Source of the DNA: Subtercola lobariae
Lineage (GTDB): Bacteria; Actinomycetota; Actinomycetes; Actinomycetales; Microbacteriaceae
Direction: 5' to 3'
DNA: 64,000 nt
NCBI RefSeq assembly: GCF_014640255.1
Contig: NZ_BMGP01000001.1
Location: 310,001 to 374,000 of the forward strand
The position numbers and the translations under genes are program-made. Below the pieces are notes generated by a model. That model made no database searches, had not been told where the DNA came from, and saw nothing but the letters and a program-made list of their open reading frames with translations. Below are positions 53,861-62,471 of the stretch, piece after piece. Each line of letters begins with the position of its first letter. The stretch's first letter is position 1.

Positions 53861-53964
53861 AGGTCAAAGAGAACGACATCGTATTCCGGGTCGGTAGCGG
53901 CCCTGTCGAAGATGGTTTGAAGTGCCCCGTTTGTCATGGTCTCACTGGTCGTAAGTCGAATTGA
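53857..53964 (+). CDS. Possible 35-residue ORF coupled to the polymerase gene
   Basis: ATGA overlap with the preceding stop; reads MKVKENDIVFRVGSGPVEDG followed by a Cys pair in KCPVCHG. It could be the truncated N-terminus of a lost gene, since pseudogene and phage debris follow. No family was recognised. Confidence 0.2.
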   Translation: MKVKENDIVFRVGSGPVEDGLKCPVCHGLTGRKSN

Positions 53965-54112
53965 TTCCTTGCTTTGGTCACTGGTCGACCGCGTACGGTG
54001 CTTTGCGACCACGTGACCATAAATCAGGATGCGTTGGTCGACACCTGGGATTACTGCGCGTGCACCGATACGATCCACAGAGGAATTTCGGAGTAAAGCC
54101 TCCAAAATATCA

Positions 54113-54158
54113 AAAGCCCCCTTCCACCATGCTCGGAGAGCAAGTGGAAGGGGGCTTT
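54113..54158. terminator. Strong 15-bp hairpin terminator at the end of the phage-like module
   Basis: AAAGCCCCCTTCCAC (54113-54127) and GTGGAAGGGGGCTTT (54144-54158) pair perfectly, with flanking A and T runs on both sides, so it can terminate transcription from either strand. It closes the minus-strand phage-like gene series and the plus-strand polymerase transcript. Confidence 0.85.
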
Positions 54159-54195
54159 GTTTAGATCTCGACGTTCGCGGTCGAGGTTTCAGTAG

Positions 54196-54342
54196 CTAGA
54201 ACGTCGATGACGGTGAAGTCACCAGGATCATCTGCGTGATAGTCGATCGCTTGGCTTCCGTCTTCGTCTTCGCTTCGACGTCTATCCAGTATTGAAAGCC
54301 AGGGTCGCGGTTTCGGATGAGGGTGACCTTGAAGAGTGCCAT
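54196..54342 (-). CDS. 48-residue phage-like protein
   Basis: Reads MALFKVTLIRNRDPGFQYWI, then DVEAKTKTEAKRSTITQMIL. The ATG overlaps the TGA of the preceding tail-like gene by one base (TGATG), a coupling common in phage tail modules. It is intact. It resembles small proteins that follow phage minor tail genes, but no specific family was recognised. Confidence 0.5.
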   Translation of the reverse strand: MALFKVTLIRNRDPGFQYWIDVEAKTKTEAKRSTITQMILVTSPSSTF

Positions 54343-55063
54343 CAGATTCCGTAGGTTGCTCGAAGACCCGTCACAACGGCATTGCGCTGCGAGAATGTCA
54401 GGGCGAATGGGTAATAGGCGACCTTGGCGATGTCAACGTTCGAGAACGTCGTCGCGAAACCCGCAAGGGAGAGCACGCTCGCGGGCGTCGTGCCTGCGCT
54501 GCCGATGCTCTCCGGTTGGTCGTCGACGCGAGCCACAGACGATGAGCCTGAGTCGAGACCGACGTGAGGACGTGCCAGCCTGTGCCGAGCGCTGTAGCCA
54601 CGGCGAGCGTCGTGCCTGCGTATGTGCGGAAGGCCGTGCCGACGCTGTTGCCCTGCACTACCGTCGTTCCAACTCCAGACCCGGTCGCCGCCTCTAGGAC
54701 GGTCGGAACGCTCTGCCACCTGGCCACCGTGAACATGGTGTGGGGCTGCACCCGGGCGAGCGCCTGCCCGAGCGACGCGGAACTGGCTTTTTTGAATCGC
54801 ACGAAGAACCGCACACCATCGTCGGTCGCGAGAATCGGAGCAGTGGCTCCGACCATCGTGCTGCCAGCGACAGTGAGTGCCGTGCCCGAAACGGCCGCGT
54901 CAAGCCACGATGTGACAGCGTCGCCCGCGTTTCCGATCGGGTACGCCGGGTCGAAGTTCCGTGTCGCGCCAGCTACCGCGAGATCCGGGATCCCGACGGG
55001 CAGGAGCGAGAGGTTCGGGCCCGTGAACGCGACGGGTGATTTTTGGCTGATTCCTGTTGCCAT
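54342..55063 (-). pseudogene. Phage minor-tail/fibre-like gene with a frameshift
   Basis: The frame opens at ATG 55063 (MATGISQKSPVAFTGPNLSL), overlapping the previous TAA as TAATG. It encodes a beta-rich lectin-like sequence (DDGVRFFVRFKKASSASLGQ, GTGWHVLTSV). Near 54556 the coding signal jumps frame: the original frame continues as Arg-rich nonsense, while SGSSSVARVDDQPESIGSAG and YYPFALTFSQRNAVVTGLRA continue in another frame to the TGA at 54342-54344. One base lost or gained explains this. The product would be about 240 residues if repaired. Confidence 0.65.
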
Positions 55064-56622
55064 TACAGCGCCCTCGTTCCGAGATGTGCGGGAATACCGA
55101 TCGCCTTGAAAGCTTGGCCTTCCCGGCCGAGATGGATGTTGTTCGGCGACTCCGCCGCGGCGATATACCTCGGGTCGAGGGTCCCGCCGGCGGCCGATTC
55201 AACCTGATGACCGGTGTCGAATGCCTGCACGGCGCCCCCTGCGAGTCCGCGGTTGGACTCGTTGAACGCGAGCCGCACCGTTTCTCGTGCGCTGTCGGTC
55301 GCGGTGCCGTTCCGGGGCGAGATCGTGCCGTAGAAGATCGCGTTCGAGAAGTTTACCCGGAGGATGCCCATCACAACGTTCTGTGATGCCTGCACAGTGG
55401 CCAGACTGTTCCCGCTGAATACATCGTTCGATCCGAGATCTTCGAACACCGCATCCGGGAGGGTCAGCCCGTAGTACTTCGCCCACTTCCACGCTGTCGA
55501 GTCGTTCCACGTCGCGTACAGGGAGCCGTGGTTCGCGAGAATCTGCGCGAAGCACCCGTTCATCAGCGCCCACGGGGTCGCGTACGAGTCGTAGACCGGG
55601 ATCGGTGACTCAGACGCAGCGGTGAGAGAGTCGCCGTGGAACATGACGACGTGCACTTTCGAGTCGATCTCGCACTCGATCCACACATCGAGGGGTGTGT
55701 ACTCCTCCAGCATCTGACCCGATACAGCACCGACCGTCGCAGCGTCAGTAGATGAGGCGGAGGTCCATCACCCGCCGACGCCCTTCTGGTTGTTCTGTGC
55801 CGCGCGGGTGTAGCCGAGGGAGATCATGTGTTCCGCGTAGGGAACGAACTGTGACCCTGCAGTGGTGACCCAGGGGCTGACGTATTCTACGCCGCCGGCA
55901 TCGGTAGTGAACGCGCCTTGCACCTGAGTCGGAGCGGGTGCCCACGTGCCCGACAACGAACCATCAGACGCGATGACCTGCGTGCCGAACCAGATACCCG
56001 TGACACTCAGCGCACCCGTGTCGGCGATCGCTGCGCGGTCGCAGTAATTCCGGGTGTGTACCCGCCACCGGTTCGTCTTCACAGCCAGCTTCTTCGGCCA
56101 CCGAATCTGCACATTCGTCTGCGTATCGATAAATGATGACACGTTCGAGGCGGAGCAATTCAGGGGGGTTCCGGCGAGGCGGTAGGTCGAGCCGACGCCA
56201 GCCGGGTAGTAGCCGTTCGTGCCAGCTCGGGAGAACCATTCCTTCAGGACATCGTTGGGGGTCATACCGTCGAGACCGATGACGTTCTGACCTCACCGCC
56301 TTGTGACGGGGTCAAACGTGCCGCCGAGGTATGGCGCTCCGTTCGTGATCGGCGACCCCGCGTACGGAGCAATCAGCCCTGCGGGCGCGACGACTTCACC
56401 GGTGACCTGGTCGAAGAGGCTAATACGCCCTCGGGGGTCCGACCATGAATGGGGCGGGCTGCCGAGGTAGGTCGGCACACGCGGGTTGCTCGCGAGAGCT
56501 GTGTTTACGGCGGCGGTTGACTGGTCAGGAATGTCGGCGGCGCCAATCGCAGTGGCAACCGTGGCTCCGATGTTCCCGGGTTGGGCTGCGCTGAGGTCGA
56601 TGATCGCTACTGATGTGCCCAC
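55063..56622 (-). pseudogene. Phage tail-type SGNH hydrolase gene interrupted by two in-frame TGA codons
   Basis: One reading frame of 520 codons runs from GTG 56622 (GAGGAG 6 nt upstream; MGTSVAIIDLSAAQPGNIGA) to TAA 55063, broken only by TGA at codons 110 (56295-56293) and 285 (55770-55768). The first third has VPTYLGSPPHSWSDPRGRIS, the middle SFIDTQTNVQIRWPKKLAVK, and the last third an SGNH hydrolase: VVMFHGDSLTAASESP (nucleophile Ser), LGSNDVF (G-x-N) and SPNNIHLGREGQ (catalytic His). Internal ATGs after each TGA lack ribosome-binding sites. Either a nonsense-inactivated gene or TGA readthrough. Confidence 0.6.
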
Positions 56623-56632
56623 AGGTCGCTCC

Positions 56633-56749
56633 TCAGATGCTCGTGACTTGCCAGATGATGAACGTGTCGAGCTCCTCGACGAGGCTTCAAGACACAAGCC
56701 TGACCGGGTCGGCCCTGACGTCGGCGTGGATCTCAGCACGAGTCGACAT
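56633..56749 (-). pseudogene. Short phage-like ORF with an in-frame TGA
   Basis: Reads MSTRAEIHADVRADPVRLVS, TGA (56689-56687), then SLVEELDTFIIWQVTSI and a final TGA at 56635-56633 that sits just before the GAGGAG of the next gene. The post-TGA part looks like genuine coding sequence, giving a 38-residue protein if the internal TGA is ignored. Confidence 0.4.
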
Positions 56750-56817
56750 GCTCAACAAGATCAAAACTGACGGCCGGCGCATAATTTTTGATGGAACCGA
56801 ATCCTGGTGGAGCCGAT

Positions 56818-57003
56818 ATGAACGTCTGCGATACGCCAGTCTCGTCGCCCTCTGACTGCGATTTCAAGATCGAAACCGAGTGGCACGAACACGCTGACGG
56901 CGACCGGACGGCTGCGACTCTGGCGGGCGTGGAGTACTTCGTTGACCAAAATTGGTTTTCCGCCGGAGACAACCTTCCGTCGTTTTCGGGTACAACCCCG
57001 TAG
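56818..57003 (+). CDS. Possible 61-residue ORF of unknown function
   Basis: ATG 56818 with GGTGGAG upstream reads MNVCDTPVSSPSDCDFKIET, then EWHEHADGDRTAATLAGVEY. It is acidic, with no membrane segment and no recognised family. It lies on the strand opposite to its neighbours, at the boundary of the phage-like debris. Bases 57004-57133 beyond it hold only a TAGGCGT-CGA-ACGCCTA palindrome (57085-57101). Confidence 0.3.
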   Translation: MNVCDTPVSSPSDCDFKIETEWHEHADGDRTAATLAGVEYFVDQNWFSAGDNLPSFSGTTP

Positions 57004-57133
57004 CGTTGGGACAACGGTCACCCAAGTAAGCAGCACGCTACGTTGCTGATATCGCCGCTCGCCGGCCAGCTTTTCCCTGCTTCTTAGGCGTCGAACGCCT
57101 ACCTTGTTACAGGGATCGGCGCAGTGAATCAAC

Positions 57134-58474
57134 CTATTTGGGTTGGCGTTTGAGCACGCGCTTAGAGACTCCGAGCAGCACTCGCACGTCTGACGGCCTG
57201 ATGAGGTAGAGGTCGAGTGGGTTCGTTTTCGAGAGACGGCAGAAGAACGTGATGCTGAGATTTGCCGACACGATGTTGCCAATTAGCGTCGCAATCGCAG
57301 CTCCCATTGCCCCCATCGGCGGAACCAGCACCAGGAGCGCCAGTACGTTGATGACGACCGCAATGACGAGCGCCGAGCTTCTGAGACCCGGTCTGCCGCG
57401 AGAACTGAGTCCGGCACCTGCCACAGACCCGGGCACTCCGATCGTGCCGGCGAGCACCAGAACTGACGAAACCGCGACAGCAGGCTGGAATTCCTGGCCG
57501 AAGAGCCATGGGAACCAGACCCACATCGAACCGACCAGCACGATGCCAATGACAATGGAAACCAGAAAAGACACGCGCGCGCTCATGGTGAGTTTGGCCG
57601 TGTCCGCTTGTGCGGCATCCGAGGCGAGAATCACATCGCGAACGGCATTATTCACGACCAGAGCGACTTCGGCCACACTGACCGCTGTGACGTAATAGCC
57701 CAGCTGTTGTGTGTTGGAAAGCGGGATGATAAGCACCTGATCTAGCCTGCTAAGCAAGATTCCCGAGAGAGAACCGACCCACACTCGTGTACCGAAACCG
57801 AGCAAGTCTCCCGAAATCGTGCGACTTTTTATGCCACCCGCGTGGGGAACTGAGAGCCTGCCGATATTCAGATATGCAAGGCCGCCGATGATGGGCGAGA
57901 GGGCGATTGCGGCGATAGATGTCTCGACAGTGAGCGCACCGGCCAGCCAAAGTGCGATGACGCCGCCCAGACGCACAAAGGCGGTGATGTACTTCTCACG
58001 GTTGACCAAGCGCCACTCGTGATGGCCCGACGCCGCGCCCCTCAGCACTGAGATGAGCAGGGCGGGAACGATGGCGAGCGAGGTGATGGAGATGAGATGA
58101 GCGATTTCCATCGATCCGCCTGCCAGGAATGGCGCAAGCATTATTGAGACGATCGTGCCAATCACGCCGCTCACACCCACCAGCAGGGTTGCGTGGGCAA
58201 GCGCGAAGCGTGCGATCTCGGGTCGCTTCGCAGTCAAAACCGTCACCGCCGCGGGCAAGCCGACGGTTGCCAGTGCCGTCATGAGAAGCAAGGGAGAGGT
58301 GGCCGCTCCAACGGCTCCTCGCGCTTCGACACCGAGGGCCCGGGCGAGAATCGGTGCGCTAGCGAATGCCGCGGCAGGAGCGATCAAGTTGGTGATCGCG
58401 GCTACGGCCATATTGTGGCCGACGTCTCCAGGGCCTGCAGTGCGTGAAACTGTACGTGCCAAGGGCTCCTGCAT
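57134..58474 (-). CDS. Polysaccharide flippase, Wzx/MATE-like (MOP superfamily)
   Basis: 446 residues with about twelve membrane helices and the paired six-helix pattern of oligosaccharide flippases: NMAVAAITNLIAPAAAFASA at the start, RILSRLDQVLIIPLSNTQQLGYY-type loop (LLSRLDQVLIIPLSNTQQLG) in the middle and LSKTNPLDLYLIRPSDVR at the end. It would move undecaprenyl-linked repeat units across the membrane for the polymerase at 52571. First gene of a short minus-strand stretch, downstream of the acyltransferase. Confidence 0.9.
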   Translation of the reverse strand: MQEPLARTVSRTAGPGDVGHNMAVAAITNLIAPAAAFASAPILARALGVEARGAVGAATSPLLLMTALATVGLPAAVTVLTAKRPEIARFALAHATLLVGVSGVIGTIVSIMLAPFLAGGSMEIAHLISITSLAIVPALLISVLRGAASGHHEWRLVNREKYITAFVRLGGVIALWLAGALTVETSIAAIALSPIIGGLAYLNIGRLSVPHAGGIKSRTISGDLLGFGTRVWVGSLSGILLSRLDQVLIIPLSNTQQLGYYVTAVSVAEVALVVNNAVRDVILASDAAQADTAKLTMSARVSFLVSIVIGIVLVGSMWVWFPWLFGQEFQPAVAVSSVLVLAGTIGVPGSVAGAGLSSRGRPGLRSSALVIAVVINVLALLVLVPPMGAMGAAIATLIGNIVSANLSITFFCRLSKTNPLDLYLIRPSDVRVLLGVSKRVLKRQPK

Positions 58475-58542
58475 TTCCGGGCGAGACGAGTTCGAGGTGT
58501 GGACGATGCTATCAGCCAGGTGTGACTAACTTGTTTCGCGGG

Positions 58543-60609
58543 CTAGTGCAGGATTTTCTCTGCTTCCTCACCGAAAACGCCGCCGAACTTGGCGGACCAC
58601 ACCTCTGTGATGTGACTAGTGTCACGATAAACGAGGGTGTTTCCGATCACCGGATCGCATTCGGTAGGCGTGCAAAAGTAATCACTGAGATCGAGGTAAC
58701 TGCCCCCCAGCTGTTCGACCGTCGCCTTCTGAGCGGCTGCCCATGTGGAGTCCAGGGCTTCCACTCGTGGAGCACTACAGGCGAGTGCATCTGTGAGGTT
58801 GGCAGACAGGCAATCCGGCGCTGACTCGTTGAATTCTGGTGTATCGCTGACGACCATGATTTTTGTCGTCGCGGGAAGCTGCGCGCGAGTCTGCGCGAGG
58901 CCCTGCGACCAAACTAATTCAGGATCGCTCGCTGAGGTCAAGGGGTCTTCACGTGAGTACGACAAAATCACCAAGGCTGGTTGAACCGAATCGAGTTGTT
59001 TCATGACGCCGTCACGCCATGTATCGCAGGCCATATAAGGTGCGTTACGTGAGGTGACACTCACGTCTATGCCTGGGCATCCGACCTTCGTGTAGGCGAG
59101 CAATCGAACCCCCGCGCCTTCGGCCCACGCGTCGACTGCAGGAAACCAATGCGCCGCGTGAGAATCGCCGAAGAGCACGACGGTCGTGGCAGACGATAAA
59201 TCGCCGAACTCGCAATCGTTCACTTTGGTGCCGTCGTTCGAGTCGATGTGGCAGCCGTCGCGATGGATCTCGGAAGTCGAAGTCGGGGCACCCTCAAGTG
59301 TGGGCTGCATGTTAGATGGCACGAAACCCGTCGCGACAGGGGGCACGGTGAGAGGGCCGGACGCAGCAACCTGCCCCGAACTGGTGGGAAAGTTTGAAAG
59401 CGGTATCGCTGCCGCCGCCGTGAGACCCACAACGAGCACAGACGCGGCGAGACCTGCCAGCAGAGTGCGCGATGGCCGGATCGAGGTGATCCGCTTGTTC
59501 TTTCGAAACGGTTCCTCGATGAAACGGTAGGTGAGGTCAGCAAGCCCCACCGCCACTACCATCAATACGACTTTGACCCAGACCGGCAGGGGATGATCGA
59601 GCCCGACGGCGGCCTGAGGAATCACGAGTAAGGGAAAGTGCCAGAGGTAGAGAGAGTACGAGATCTTGCCGATGTACTGAAGAGGCCTCCATCTAAGACC
59701 GGCCTCAGGGCCAAAGGACTGCGTATTGGTGCCGACGAAAATGACGAGCGCGGTCGAGAGTACCGGCAGAAGTGAGGGGAACCCAGGGTATAGCGTCGTG
59801 TCGGTAAACACGAGACCGGTGACGACCAGAACGGCTATTCCGGCCCACCCCAAAGCCGCGGCAATAGCGGAGTTCTTACCGAAGACTCGGCCCGTAGAAG
59901 ACGCGATGCCCACGAGGCCGCCGATAGCGAATTCCCACGCTCGAGTTGGCAGCGAAAAGAACGCGTATGGCTGGGAGCGCCCGAGAATAACGATGCACAG
60001 AATGAACGAAATCAGAGCAAGCAGTGCAACCGCAATTGCGAGACCGCGCCTCGAATTTCGCAGCACACGCCACAAGACGAACAGGATAATCGGCCAAAAA
60101 AGGTAGAACTGCTCTTCGACACCGAGTGACCAATAGTGCTGAAATGGCGACGGCGCAGTCTCGGCTTGATAGTCCGTTCCAAGGGCGGCAAGAAGCATAT
60201 TTGGCACGTATAGCGCCGTGGCAATGGCACCCTGAACGATGCTCGACCGTACGAGCGGCGGCATGAAAATGAAGCTTGCGACGGTCGTGACGATGAGAAC
60301 GAAAAACGAGGCAGGAAGGATTCGCCGCATTCGACGAGCATAGAAATCGGCGAACCTGATTGTGCCGGTTTGCCGCAGTTGTGACAACAGATGGCTCGTA
60401 ATCAGAAAACCTGATATGACGAAGAAGACGTCGACTCCGATGAAACCGCCGCTGAAAACGACAACGTTCATGTGGTCGATGACCACTAGCAAAATGGCGA
60501 TCGCACGGAGGCCTTGTATATCGAAACGAAAAAGTTGGCGCGTGGCAGGTTTTGATAAGACAGTACTGGCCACAAGCGCTCCAATCGTTGTCACTTGCCG
60601 CGATGGCAA
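58543..60609 (-). CDS. Acyltransferase-3/SGNH fusion (OafA-type O-acetyltransferase)
   Basis: 688 residues. The AT3 membrane domain (residues ~25-400) starts RFDIQGLRAIAILLVVIDHM and has GGFIGVDVFFVISGFLITSH, YARRMRRILPASFFVLIVTT, YWSLGVEEQFYLFWPIILFV and FSYSLYLWHFPLLVI-like KISYSLYLWHFPLLVIPQAA. A periplasmic SGNH domain follows: VVLFGDSHAAHWFPAV (nucleophile Ser) and YRDTSHITEVWSAKF (catalytic Asp/His). It probably O-acetylates the surface polysaccharide. It starts at a TTG (MPSRQVTT). The same family is represented by the pseudogene at 51019. Confidence 0.93.
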   Translation of the reverse strand: MPSRQVTTIGALVASTVLSKPATRQLFRFDIQGLRAIAILLVVIDHMNVVVFSGGFIGVDVFFVISGFLITSHLLSQLRQTGTIRFADFYARRMRRILPASFFVLIVTTVASFIFMPPLVRSSIVQGAIATALYVPNMLLAALGTDYQAETAPSPFQHYWSLGVEEQFYLFWPIILFVLWRVLRNSRRGLAIAVALLALISFILCIVILGRSQPYAFFSLPTRAWEFAIGGLVGIASSTGRVFGKNSAIAAALGWAGIAVLVVTGLVFTDTTLYPGFPSLLPVLSTALVIFVGTNTQSFGPEAGLRWRPLQYIGKISYSLYLWHFPLLVIPQAAVGLDHPLPVWVKVVLMVVAVGLADLTYRFIEEPFRKNKRITSIRPSRTLLAGLAASVLVVGLTAAAAIPLSNFPTSSGQVAASGPLTVPPVATGFVPSNMQPTLEGAPTSTSEIHRDGCHIDSNDGTKVNDCEFGDLSSATTVVLFGDSHAAHWFPAVDAWAEGAGVRLLAYTKVGCPGIDVSVTSRNAPYMACDTWRDGVMKQLDSVQPALVILSYSREDPLTSASDPELVWSQGLAQTRAQLPATTKIMVVSDTPEFNESAPDCLSANLTDALACSAPRVEALDSTWAAAQKATVEQLGGSYLDLSDYFCTPTECDPVIGNTLVYRDTSHITEVWSAKFGGVFGEEAEKILH

Positions 60610-60643
60610 TTCGACTTTGTGGGCAATTGATGCGACGCTGCTT

Positions 60644-60656
60644 CCCCCGAACAGGG
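60644..60656 (-). promoter_or_regulatory. CCC-TGTTC-GGGGG motif upstream of the acyltransferase gene
   Basis: Identical over 13 bases to the core of the 23593-23605 motif, in the orientation of the downstream gene. A TAGACT -10-like box lies just upstream on the minus strand (60664-60659). Confidence 0.4.
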
Positions 60657-60708
60657 TGAGTCTATCGCAACACGCGAAAGGGCTATGGCGGAAAAACTCT
60701 GCTTTAGT

Positions 60709-61764
60709 TCATCGCAGTGGCAGGGAAGCCCTGAGAAGTCCGCTATTCAACTCGTCAATGGCCGCGGAGACAGATTCAGTGTCCTGGAGCGCCTGAAAGG
60801 TAATCGTATTGGCACGCTTGCCAGGTTCCAGCAGCTCGGTGAACGAAATGACCTTTACCTCGAGTTGTACCGACGCCAGGTAGTCGCCATATTTGTATCC
60901 CGGCACCGCATCGACTTGTTCTGCAAACGAGATCAATTGAACGGGCCGGCTCAGGGCATGCGACAAGATCATTCCGTGCATCCCCGAACTCGCGACAAAG
61001 TCTGAGCTGGCAATCAGATGCAGCATTTGCCGCACAGGGAGATTCGGAGCCGCAACCGTGAACCCTGCGGAGACGAGTTCACCGATCCTTCGACGACCCC
61101 TGCGGGTGTTGTAAACAGTGAAATGTGGAATCAGAAGCTTCGGAATGCGTCGCGCACTCGCGTGAACTCCGAAGTTCCGCACGAGTAGGCCCGGGTCGCC
61201 AAGCGGCATATCGGTTGTCAGACCAAGCGCGTCACGAGTACGCGGGCCTCGAACGGCCAGGAATCTATCGGCTATCGGAGCGGCCTCGCCGGGGGTCACC
61301 GATGGTTGATTCAATCCGCTACCCCAAATTAAGCCGACACCCCCTTGCGTGAAATACGGCACCAGAATTGAGCCGACAGCAACGACGTCTTCTTGACCCA
61401 GCGGAACCCATTCGACCGGACGAGCCGACACTTCGGCGAGGAGGATGTGGTTAAGCTCGTCACCATAGTTCGAAAGAAGAGAAGTCTTTGGCCGGGTCAG
61501 ACGTATCCATGCGCTTGGATGTTGCTTCATTTCTGCGCTGAAGGTCCTAAACGACCGTCGAGGTGACCACCAGTGTGCCTTCAGTTTGCTGACCAACAAC
61601 AAGTCCAATCTCTTCGCAGTTTCGGGTCTTGACGAAAGTGTGCAAGGCGCGATTGTTGCCGCGCCTTGTGGCTGGGCTGATCCAGTGTGTGAATTGTACC
61701 GGCCACGCTGTTTCGGCTCAGCGTTGACAAATCTGACGGGCTCGGGTTTGGTTGGAATACGCAC
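60709..61764 (-). CDS. Polysaccharide pyruvyltransferase family protein
   Basis: 351 residues. The family start motif NYGDELNHILLAEVSARPVEW is at ~98, followed by VAVGSILVPYFTQGGVGLIW, GSGLNQ, FLAVRGPRTRDALG and GDPGLLV, with a late ASSGMHGMILSHALSRPVQL loop. It adds pyruvate ketals to surface sugars, giving negative charge. The N-terminal ~78 residues have no counterpart in typical members; ATG 61530 would give a 273-residue form. For the long form a GATAAT box (61779-61774) lies 9 nt before the ATG. Confidence 0.87.
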   Translation of the reverse strand: MRIPTKPEPVRFVNAEPKQRGRYNSHTGSAQPQGAATIAPCTLSSRPETAKRLDLLLVSKLKAHWWSPRRSFRTFSAEMKQHPSAWIRLTRPKTSLLSNYGDELNHILLAEVSARPVEWVPLGQEDVVAVGSILVPYFTQGGVGLIWGSGLNQPSVTPGEAAPIADRFLAVRGPRTRDALGLTTDMPLGDPGLLVRNFGVHASARRIPKLLIPHFTVYNTRRGRRRIGELVSAGFTVAAPNLPVRQMLHLIASSDFVASSGMHGMILSHALSRPVQLISFAEQVDAVPGYKYGDYLASVQLEVKVISFTELLEPGKRANTITFQALQDTESVSAAIDELNSGLLRASLPLR

Positions 61765-61805
61765 GATGAGGTGATTATCAAACCTAGTCGGGTTGGAGTT
61801 ACGAG

Positions 61806-62360
61806 TTGACCAAACGTGGGATGCAAGTGCTCATCACTTCTAGCGTCGTCTTCGGAATTCTGATCATTGTCGTTGTTGCGGGGCTGCCGCTTTACGTCTT
61901 TCCACGGGTCGATGAGCGTCAGTACACTGATGCGATTTTCGTCTTGGGGCCTTCCCTGCAATCCAGAGTGAGTATTGCCAGGAGTATGGTAGATGCCGGG
62001 CTTTCCGATTCAATTGTCATTTCAGTACCCGCGGGTGGCTCCAGTGATGAGTGGACCCGCCAGGCGTGCGACGGCGAAACCAGTTATTTGGTTCGCTGTT
62101 TTACTCCTAGTCCATTCACGACTGAGGGTGAAGCTCGCTACATCTCTGAACTCTCAGCCGAGCGTGGTTGGAATAAGATCACGGTCATAACGGCGACGTA
62201 CCATGTTTCTCGCGCGCGCTTTGTCATCGAACAGTGTTACTCGGGTCAGCTTGAGATGGTGAACGATGCCGCGTCATTGCCTTTGACCGTCTGGGTCGCG
62301 CAATACATTTATCAAACTGGTGCGTTCTTCAAGGCCATCGGCTCTAGCTGCTCTACGTGA
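61806..62360 (+). CDS. DUF218/YdcF-like membrane-anchored protein
   Basis: 184 residues from TTG 61806 (GGAG upstream; ATG 61821 possible). One N-terminal helix (VLITSSVVFGILIIVVVAGL) anchors an extracytoplasmic DUF218 domain with DAIFVLGPSLQSRVSIARSM, PFTTEGEARYISELSAERGW and ITVITATYHVSRARFVIEQC. ElyC/SanA-type relatives influence envelope polysaccharide synthesis; the biochemical role is unknown. Divergent from the pyruvyltransferase gene with only 41 bp between them. Confidence 0.87.
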   Translation: MTKRGMQVLITSSVVFGILIIVVVAGLPLYVFPRVDERQYTDAIFVLGPSLQSRVSIARSMVDAGLSDSIVISVPAGGSSDEWTRQACDGETSYLVRCFTPSPFTTEGEARYISELSAERGWNKITVITATYHVSRARFVIEQCYSGQLEMVNDAASLPLTVWVAQYIYQTGAFFKAIGSSCST

Positions 62361-62471
62361 TTAGTATCCTCACAAAGCCAGTGTCAGGTTTTGCGAGACG
62401 ATCGCTGTGCTCGCCACACGCCAAGTGGGCGGCAATAGCACAAGAAACTATGGGGGTATGGGTTGCCGGAA

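Noticed and set aside
53704-54105. Minus-strand ORF with ALQTIFDRAATDPEYDVVLF resembling a BY-kinase Walker B region
   Set aside because: The similarity is short, the expected Walker A and A' motifs are missing, and much of the frame is antisense to the well-supported polymerase gene. It could be a remnant but cannot be supported.
56761-57282. 173-codon minus-strand ORF between the phage debris and the flippase
   Set aside because: Cys/Arg/Ser-rich composition without domain or membrane features; it overlaps the flippase 3' end in another frame and looks like a chance frame.
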